22,323 nucleotides of DNA from Sphacelaria rigidula (taxonomy: Eukaryota; Phaeophyceae; Sphacelariales). The stretch is taken from positions 1 to 22,323 of the forward strand of contig CAXNAA020000340.1 in NCBI GenBank assembly GCA_964200075.2, written 5' to 3'. The position numbers were made by a program, and so were the translations under genes. Of the stretch, positions 16,052 to 22,323 are shown one piece after another (positions within the stretch are counted from its first letter, which is position 1; every line of letters begins with the position of its first letter). The notes below the pieces were generated by a model that had not been told where the DNA came from, made no database searches, and saw only the letters and a list, made by a program, of their open reading frames with translations.

Positions 16052-19000
16052 CTGTGCACTTTTCCGGTCGGTCCGGGAGGGGGCTATCTCGGCAGCAGTC
16101 CGCTATGCTGATACAGTACAGTGTCTTGGTATAAGTATAGCGGATCGGAGTTACAACAGCTGATTTTGACCGCACTATACAGGACCTCGCACTCTAGAGG
16201 ACGACACTACTGTGGGTGGGCCGCGCGGCAGTTGAGATATCCTCCTCCTAGAGCACGACATACTTATTTGTAATCTTGATATGATCTTGAGGAAAAACAA
16301 AAGGCAGAGTAGTGGAGTAATATGTATATGTATAATTTCACATTTTTCACCACTTTCGCCGAGTATTCTCTGGCGGCAAGGCATTTTTTCCCGCGCTCAG
16401 CGGTACATTACTGTTCAGGTTTGGGTGTCATCTGATACCTGTGGCACATATTCTGGTCACCGAAAGTCGCTCAAACTGGCCCTTTTTCGCGGGGTGTCGA
16501 TCCTGAACCACAAAAGCATTTTCAAGATCATGGAAACTTGAAAAAAGAACCCGAACCACAAAAAAAAAACTATTGAAGATCATGGAAATCTTCAAACAGG
16601 ACTACTTATGGCGGGGTGTTTTCCCCCCGTGTTTCTCTTTGTCGCGTTCTCGTTCATTTGAGAGCACGAACACACCGGTTATGCCGCCTAGGTCACGAGA
16701 ACATGAGAGCAAAGCAGTTGGAAACAATTGATTATTGCCTTGGCCTTAGTCACCAGCAAATACAAGACCGTGCGATGGGCCGTTGGCGAGTTAAACAAGA
16801 CACAGCAGCACGGCAGCACAGGAAGGTTTTGCCGCAAAGACAATCACTCTGTTTTAAAAAAAGGCCCGGTGATGTGGAAGCCACAGTGATGTACAAACAA
16901 CATGCCAAGAATGTTCCACGCATTCCAAATTTTCGGGAGTGCCTCCCGCTGTCATGTCTGTGTGGCACGAGAGCTACTTCGCACTCTTGCACCTCGGAAA
17001 TACCACACAGGTCCTGCGCCGACGGTTCCGCCGTCGGCCTCCGTCCGAATTCCCATCTCTCCGAACGACATCCGCTAACACATGTGATGTTTTGTACAGC
17101 CACGATCACTTCTGTACATTGAGATACAACAGCATCTCCCGACCATATACTTTCGACTTGCGTCACCCCCGGGAGGCCCGTACCAACCCCCAGCAGGGGA
17201 ACCTTGTATATATATATGTAAGATGTGTTGTTATTTTTCACAATCCCTGCAACGGTGTTCTTCCCTCACCTGGCCGTGGCAACGATGCTTTCTTCTCTTG
17301 AAGTACGACCAATTCCTTGTAGTCCCGGTCGTAAAAATCTGGCTCTTCCGCGGACAACGGAATGTCTCCCCCATGGGTCAAGATCAGGGACTTGACCAGT
17401 ACGCGGATAGGAGCCATACTCCAGAGGTCCACACGGCCTAAGTCGTCTCCAATGGCCACGTGGGTGCCCCGGTAGTTGAACTCACAGGTCAGAGGGTTCG
17501 CATCATCGCCGTGCTGGTCCAACGATGTACGCCATGGGGTCGGGGTCGGGGGCGGGCGGGCGGGCGGGCGGGGGGATACTTTTTTCTTGCTTGCCTTAGT
17601 CGCTTGACCACTGACCAAGCAGTCATGATCTTGCATGCCGTATTCATATGACCAATGACCTCGCATTCCTACAAAGCCAGGACGGAGCACGCCGGGTTTT
17701 TGCCGGACAAGAGTCGCGATCAATGACCAAGCGCGAAGCGTCGTGATTGATGTGTTCGGCGAGTGGCATGAAGGGTAAGCTGCATCCTGCTAGGATTGTT
17801 GCGCCCGAAGCGTAGTGATTATCTTGCATTTGGATGTCAGCCTTCAATGAGTTGCTTTATTCTCTGGTATCGCCACTTTCAGAGACGGCCCTGGCTTACG
17901 CACCGCCTCATGGGTGTCTTGGCATGTGGCGTGGGGGGGAGGGAACACTTATTGATGAATTGATGTACTACTGGGCCACGTGACGACTGCAACATTTCGG
18001 ATACGCAAGCGTCACGATAGAACCAGCCACCCATGTTTTGTTGATTGAGAAAAAAATATTTTTGGCATATTTTCAGGGTGGTAAGGATAGCGTTTTTGAC
18101 AAAAACAAAAAGTATGTCCGATCATGGAACAAGAATTTTTTATCGCCGAGTCTTGACGTAAACCTGCGTCGGACCATAAGCTCGTTTCGGCTTTTTTTGG
18201 TGGAACGAGATCTGAACCAAGTAGTGGTGCGCGTGCATGGGAATTGGCTTCCCGTTGCATTGCGCATTGCAGAGGAAAATAAAATCGAGGTTCGTTTTAG
18301 TTTTTTCTCCTGAATCGGTTCGAATTATCAAGAAAAAGACTACGCTACCCGGCGTGTGTATGTAAAAAGATCATGCACGTCTTGACAACTCGTCCCTTCT
18401 TCTCCCTCATTTTTTCTCAGTCTTTTCTGTGTCTCTCGCTTGTATTTAGTTTACTCCATCTTTCCCATCTCTCTTGCCTCGTCTTCCCTCTCGAGTTTTC
18501 TTTGTCTAGTGTGTCCAATTGCTTATATCCTAGGTACCGCTCATTTTGTGAAACCCGACTGGATCATACCCTGGATAATGACAGTATATGGTCAATTGAT
18601 GCAATAGACAAGATGTGTACTGGATAAAGTATAGGTCTATTGCAACTATTGACGGCCGACAGTGGTCGCAACAGGTTTACACTGTACCCAGTACATATTT
18701 TGCAAGGGCAGGTCGAGTAGAGTATACTCAACTGCGGGGTATTTTGAAAGTCGTGCTTCAACTACACAAATTCGAGGGTAGGGTTTTAGAGGTCGCTTTC
18801 CAGTTATTTTTTGGATACGACTCCCAACACTCTACTACCTCGAGTACGTCTTTCAAAATACTCCGCAATTGAAAGATCAATCCTCTACTCGACCTGCCCT
18901 TGACATTTTGTCAATTGCATCTATTGACCATATAGCGTCCAGGGTGTGGAGTGAATCGCTCTGGGAATCAGTCACTGTGCGACAATCGATCACTCGATCA

Positions 19001-19696
19001 GTTAAGCAATTCATCAATCACGTGTGCGCGTGACGCTCATCCAATCCAATAACTGTGAAGCAGGGCGCTTCCACGCTACTTTTTCTTCAGTATTTCATCT
19101 CCCAACCCCTCGACCAAGCAACAGCAGTACATTTGAGTCACCGTATTATGATCACGCTATTGTGAACATTGTAGCCAACCGAAGCCAATTGTAGCAGGTC
19201 TTTTCCGTGTTCTTTATGCCCCCTGTAATCCCCCTCTTGCACAAGACCATCGTTGCTCTTGCAAGTAAGGAAACATCTCAATTTTCCTTCTATTAATAGA
19301 CTAAATAAATACCCTTGAGAAGAAGGGAAAAAAGGGTACAGGACTGCTCTACTCAGACAACGTGAAGGCGTTGCTCCCTCTTTGTTTCCAATTACTTCAA
19401 CACATACACACTACACACTGCAGGACATGACGATGCGTCTTGGCGCGACGCTATTTATCCACTGATCCCCTCCCCCGAACTCTCCTGCCCTTTGCCTCAC
19501 CCGCCGCGTTCATCAATCAAATGGTATTCACCGTCTTACTGTAAATTATTTTACCGCTGCTTCCAGCTCCTCCCAGTCGTTGGTAGAGTCCAGGATGTCC
19601 AAGTAGCTGATCTTAGATGCCACAACTCCGGCCTTCCGAGCGAACACCGCTGGCTCCTCGCCCGGAGCAAGGTGATCCGCGGCCATGCCTGCCCAC
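15852..19696 (-). CDS. WD-repeat-like protein, gene span (5' partial)
   Basis: Three exons (19696-19555, 17513-17270, 16051-15852) join in phase and give a conserved-looking protein whose family I cannot name. The middle exon has a WD40-type repeat: NPLTCEFNYRGTHVAIGDD followed by LGRVDLW, with the GD..G.v.lW pattern. The third exon has a second weaker one (AGFVPHDATHLGVIADFG). The frame meets a stop at 15852-15854, which may be the real end. The first intron (about 2 kb) contains a MITE and the dispersed 286-base repeat. The 5' end is not found in 19697-22323. It shares strand with the PKS gene but no shared function is evident. Confidence 0.55.
16052..17269 (-). other. Probable intron of the WD-like gene
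   Basis: About 1.2 kb with the 48-base tandem duplication, a small GC hairpin at 17018-17038 and a TATA microsatellite near 17207. A possible alternative exon at 16993-17074 fits one phase but not the following exon, so it is not called. Confidence 0.45.
16507..16602. repeat. Imperfect 48-base tandem duplication
   Basis: ACCACAAAA...TCAAGATCATGGAAACTT is repeated as ACCACAAAA...TGAAGATCATGGAAATCTT. It lies in the interval between the WD-like exons, with no coding signal. Confidence 0.6.
17270..17513 (-). CDS. Exon: WD-repeat-like gene, WD40 repeat
   Basis: After TTGGACCAG the frame is HGDDANPLTCEFNYRGTHVA, then IGDDLGRVDLWSMAPIRVLV, then an acidic and basic stretch (EEPDFYDRDYKELVVLQEKK) to PRP split over G before GTGAGG. 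The central GD..GRV.LW is a typical WD40 blade. It is 244 nt. Confidence 0.65.
17628..17913 (+). repeat. Dispersed 286-base repeat, copy 1
   Basis: It begins ATCTTGCATGCCGTA and aligns along its length with 21964-22249. Shared blocks include GACGGAGCACGCCGGGTT, CCCGAAGCGTA.TGATTAT and CTCTGGTATCGCCACTTTCAG. It lies in the first visible intron of the WD-like gene. Just upstream (17590-17620) is TTGCCTTAGTCGCTTGACCA, also found at the very start of the window. Confidence 0.82.
18565..18948. mobile_element. MITE family copy A, interrupted by a nested element
   Basis: The ends CATACCCTGGATAAT and ...CCAGGGTGTG are inverted. GTATAGGTCTATTGCAACTA on the left arm matches copy B (21054-21232). The flanks GACTGGAT and GAGTGAAT match at 6 of 8 bases, fitting a decayed 8-base target duplication. 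A second element at 18703-18902 splits its right arm. Confidence 0.78.
18703..18902. mobile_element. Nested 200-base inverted-repeat element
   Basis: It starts CAAGGGCAGGTCGAGTAGAG and ends with the exact inverse of those 20 bases, CTCTACTCGACCTGCCCTTG. A second inverted pair (GGGGTATTTTGAAAG and CTTTCAAAATACTCC) lies inside the arms. It is flanked by ACATATTTTG (18693-18702) and ACATTTTG (18903-18910), a near duplication expected at an insertion site. It disrupts MITE copy A. Confidence 0.8.
18955..19000 (+). repeat. Short dispersed repeat, partial copy 3
   Basis: CTCTGGGAATCAGTCACTGT followed by GCGACAATCGATCA matches the 3' part of the other two copies. It directly abuts the right end of MITE copy A. 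Confidence 0.55.
19555..19696 (-). CDS. Exon: WD-repeat-like gene, upstream part
   Basis: The acceptor GCTGCAG opens a 142 nt exon reading MAADHLAPGEEPAVFARKAG, then KISYLDILDSTNDWEELEAA, and ending before GTAAAA. The balanced, non-repetitive composition and good splice sites support coding. I recognise no domain in it. It ends at a codon boundary, matching the next exon. Confidence 0.55.
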
Positions 19697-20712
19697 CTGC
19701 AGCGGGTATGGTTCCAACTAGACATAAAGAACATAACAGACGTGAGCACGCGTACGCACACAGCAACGGGGAGACATACAGGAGGCTTAACCTTTCTGAA
19801 CTCGATACTGCCCGAACTCGTCGGGAAATTTTCGCGCTATACTTTCTTGTATCAACTCTTTTGGTACTGGCAATGGAAAAGTGCTAATTCCGAGGTGCTG
19901 TTTTTTCTAATAACATAAGTTTGATTGTTTGCAGCTTACAAGGACCACTGTTTTGCCCATGGCGTGTTTTTCAGACCCGCGACCGCTTCCAACTGGCGGT
20001 GAATCGCGTAAATACTGTATCGCGCCTCAATCCTTTTACGTTTGGTGAGGGGATTTCTGTGTGTTCAGTCATACTACTTTGTTCCTGTGATGTGGCTTAA
20101 CACGCTTGCCAAGTGTTGGGCGGGTACGGCCTTGAGACTGCAGCACGACGATACTCCGGTGGGGTGCGTCACCTACTTCCTCTGTCCCATTGGTAAACTA
20201 AGTTATGGGCGGCAGATCGTATCTCGCCGATGCATGTGCCCATTATGCTATGCTTAGGTTCGCTGGAAAGATCTGGTCATGGCGATGACCACAGGAAAAA
20301 AAAAAAACGACTCGTACTTACTGATAATTTTTGGTCCAAAATGACCAAATTTCGACCGATTTCGACTAGTTTGAACCACTTTCGGCGTAAATTCGACGAA
20401 ATTGGCCTGTTTTGTAGTAAACGAAGGCTGCTAAGTGCCCGAGGGGTTTTGGACGACACGTAGGTGTCACACACAAGCGACGAATCGGAGAAAAATAGTC
20501 AGTTTTCGTTTTGTTCGCGATTTTGGCCATTTTTCCGCGATTCCGTCGTTTTTCTCAGCTTTCCGGAAAAGGGGCGGAGTAGGGCTTTTTTTTCGGCCGA
20601 CTGGTGTTTTTTGGGCCGTTCGTCCATGCCAAGTAGTGCGCCTTTTATAAAAAATGGGATTCAACTAAAAAAATACCAAAGATTCCAAAAAAATTATCAC
20701 CTACGGCAAAGG
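19697..20712. other. Region without supported genes
   Basis: Short frames exist on both strands but none shows a domain, good splice context or biased composition. The missing 5' exons of the WD-like gene were looked for here without success. Confidence 0.4.
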
Positions 20713-20842
20713 ACACGGTTAACCCTTAGACCGCGAGGTTAGTCTTCTGTTGAATCGTTGAATCGGCATCAATTTCAGTTGAAAAAAAGTATGCATGATC
20801 CAGAAAGACTAATCTCGCGGTCTAAGGGTCAGGAGTCCGTGT
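20713..20842. mobile_element. Short inverted-repeat element (CCCTTAGACCGCGAG ends)
   Basis: The inverted arms CCCTTAGACCGCGAGGTTAG (from 20723) and CTAATCTCGCGGTCTAAGGG (to 20828) surround about 65 bases. Outside them ACACGG and CCGTGT also pair. TTAA precedes the left CCC as in piggyBac-type insertions, but the right side has TCAG, so that assignment is not supported. MITE-like. Confidence 0.72.
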
Positions 20843-21053
20843 AATCATAACGTAGTTTACTTATGAGACAATGAGACAGAGGAAGCATATAAATGTGTCC
20901 TGGAAGGCAACTCGGGACTAAATATATAGGAAATATAGAGGTGGTGCTGATTTTTGTTGTATGAAACTCAGAGACCGCGGTGCTGATTTTTGCCGTGTGT
21001 ACAAAGTAAGACATACTCGACCCGTTGCGTCTCCTCATTCGATAAAACTAATC

Positions 21054-21232
21054 CACATCTTGGACAATATATGGTCAATAGTTGCATTGGACAAGAAAAG
21101 TACTGCATGAAGTATAGGTCTATTGCGACTATTGTCGGCCGGCAATAGTTGCAATAGGCCTATACTTTATGCAGTACACTTCTCGTCTATTTATTGCATC
21201 TACTATATTGAACATATATTGTCCAGGGTGTG
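21054..21232. mobile_element. MITE family copy B with 8-base target duplication
   Basis: A 179-base near-palindrome with ends CACATCTTGGACAATATATG and CATATATTGTCCAGGGTGTG. It is flanked on both sides by AACTAATC (21046-21053 and 21233-21240), an exact 8-base duplication. An 8-base duplication is typical of hAT and a few other DNA transposon superfamilies. The element has no coding capacity. Confidence 0.88.
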
Positions 21233-21541
21233 AACTAATCCGACCGCAACGGAGCGACATTTTTGGTGAGAGCACGACGAATGTCGGTGGATTCTTCTTT
21301 GGCCTTCCGCCGTAAAAATGGTTGTTGTGGGCATTTTCTTTTCCCATATTTTCTTCGCCAACGCTTGAAATAATGAGGCGTCTGGACCAGGGACGGGAGG
21401 AGAGGGTTCCCACAGGCTTAATCCAATTACACACACGCTGAGCGCACGCTGGTTGAGCGCTCGGGACCAGTAGAGTTACCCGGCGTTGGGCTACAATCTG
21501 CCCATGGTTGATATTACTTGATTTGAGTCTTGACAATGGGA

Positions 21542-21843
21542 ATCGGATCTTTAGTGGGGCTGACAGTCCCGTGGGCTCCCATTGTAATAGCGTGCGCAGG
21601 ACGCGTTTTCATCGAAATCGGGGTCACACTCGGCACCACAGACGCCGATTTGAGGTCTACCAAGGCCGCACTTCGCCTAGAGAATGCTATGTACCTCCCT
21701 TGCCCGAGGGTTCTCGGTATGCCTTGGGTTGGGGGTAGGGTTAGGCTTGGCAATAGTTGTAAAATATGTCAACCATGAACGGATTGTATCCCAACGCCCG
21801 TTAACCCACCTCCTCGGGACTGTCAGCCCTGTAAAGATCCGAT
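21542..21843. mobile_element. 300-base element with about 28-base terminal inverted repeats
   Basis: The left end ATCGGATCTTTAGTGGGGCT, then GACAGTCCCG, is inverted at the right end as CGGGACTGTCAGCCCTGTAA, then AGATCCGAT. The interior is unique and contains an 82-codon plus-strand frame and an overlapping minus-strand frame, neither recognisable. No clear target duplication. Confidence 0.7.
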
Positions 21844-21963
21844 ATACGATAATCTACACTGAAACTAAGTGTTCATTCAACCATCGCTTATTTTCGCCAA
21901 ACTGGGGTAAAATCTGCTGTATACCGCCCGGGGGGTATCGTTATCATTCAGGGTGTTCTCATC

Positions 21964-22249
21964 ATCTTGCATGCCGTAGTCCTGAGAACATTGACCTCGT
22001 ATCCCTACGAAGCGGGGACGGAGCACGCCGGGTTCTCGCTGGACCAGGCTCGCAATCCATCACCAAGCGTGCAGCGCCGTCATGAGTTCGGCGAGTCGCA
22101 TGAGGGCTGTGAGCTGCATCCTCCCAAGATTGTTCAGCCCGAAGCGTACTGATTATTTTGATTTTGGATGACAGCCTCGAATGCGTTGCTTCATTCTCTG
22201 GTATCGCCACTTTCAGTAACAGTCACGGGTTACGCATTGCCTCATGGGT
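21964..22249 (+). repeat. Dispersed 286-base repeat, copy 2
   Basis: Same orientation and about the same length as copy 1, with scattered substitutions. No inverted ends or target duplication were evident, so the class is unknown. Minus-strand frames in both copies translate to partly similar peptides only because the DNA is alike. Confidence 0.82.
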
Positions 22250-22271
22250 ACCTGTGACGGTTCAAGAGACA

Positions 22272-22323
22272 ACCAACTAGACTACTGACCAGTCAGCGCT
22301 AACTGGTCAGTAGTCTAGTTGGT
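22272..22323. repeat. Perfect hairpin at the window end
   Basis: 22 bases (22272-22293) are exactly inverted at 22302-22323 around an 8-base loop. The right arm reaches the last base of the window, so the palindrome may extend further or the sequence may end there because of it. Confidence 0.9.

Noticed and set aside
20713-20842. piggyBac assignment because TTAA precedes CCCT
   Set aside because: The right flank is TCAG, so the TTAA duplication is absent.
21724-21745. Telomere-like GGGTTAGG sequence
   Set aside because: Only one degenerate unit pair, with no array.

Overview
This window reads as nuclear DNA from an intron-rich, GC-balanced eukaryote. Small exons of about 70 to 500 bases sit between introns of about 140 to 1250 bases. 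Donors are mostly GTGAG-like, and SINE-like, MITE-like and foldback repeats sit inside introns. No bacterial operon, rRNA or credible functional tRNA was seen. A mosaic alga such as a brown alga or chromerid would fit, but that is inference: no species-diagnostic gene is present.

Two genes can be supported, both on the minus strand. The main one runs from about 15163 down past position 1, so it reads right to left and is open at both ends. I reconstructed it by matching conserved protein motifs to splice sites and checking phase across most junctions. It encodes the end of a type I polyketide synthase: a ketoreductase (KR) domain with all its catalytic residues, then an acyl carrier protein (ACP) domain with its phosphopantetheine serine. 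These are followed by a long membrane part. It alternates transmembrane blocks with left-handed beta-helix (hexapeptide) acyltransferase-like domains, the architecture known from epsilon-poly-lysine synthetase (Pls) and the bacterial 'NRPS terminal domain' family. Two soluble blocks (C1, C2) and three membrane blocks are visible; a third soluble block is expected beyond position 1. A PKS KR-ACP end fused to a Pls-type membrane tail is the most interesting thing in the window.

Upstream, three phase-consistent exons at 19696-15852 appear to encode a WD-repeat-like protein, partial at its 5' end. Between the two genes lies a run of ten Ns (15359-15368). The missing KR N-terminus and upstream PKS modules are not in the window and may be hidden in that gap.

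The rest is introns and intergenic DNA full of repeats. There are two copies of a tRNA-derived SINE (3201-3558, 12654-13007) plus a tRNA-like fragment (5497-5567). There is a long foldback element (about 6617-7125) and a small hairpin element (13370-13460). A MITE family has two copies, one with a second inverted-repeat element nested inside it (18565-18948, 21054-21232). Two further inverted-repeat elements lie at 20713-20842 and 21542-21843. A dispersed 286-base repeat (17628-17913, 21964-22249) and another short repeat family are present in several places. Simple repeats and long G runs also occur.
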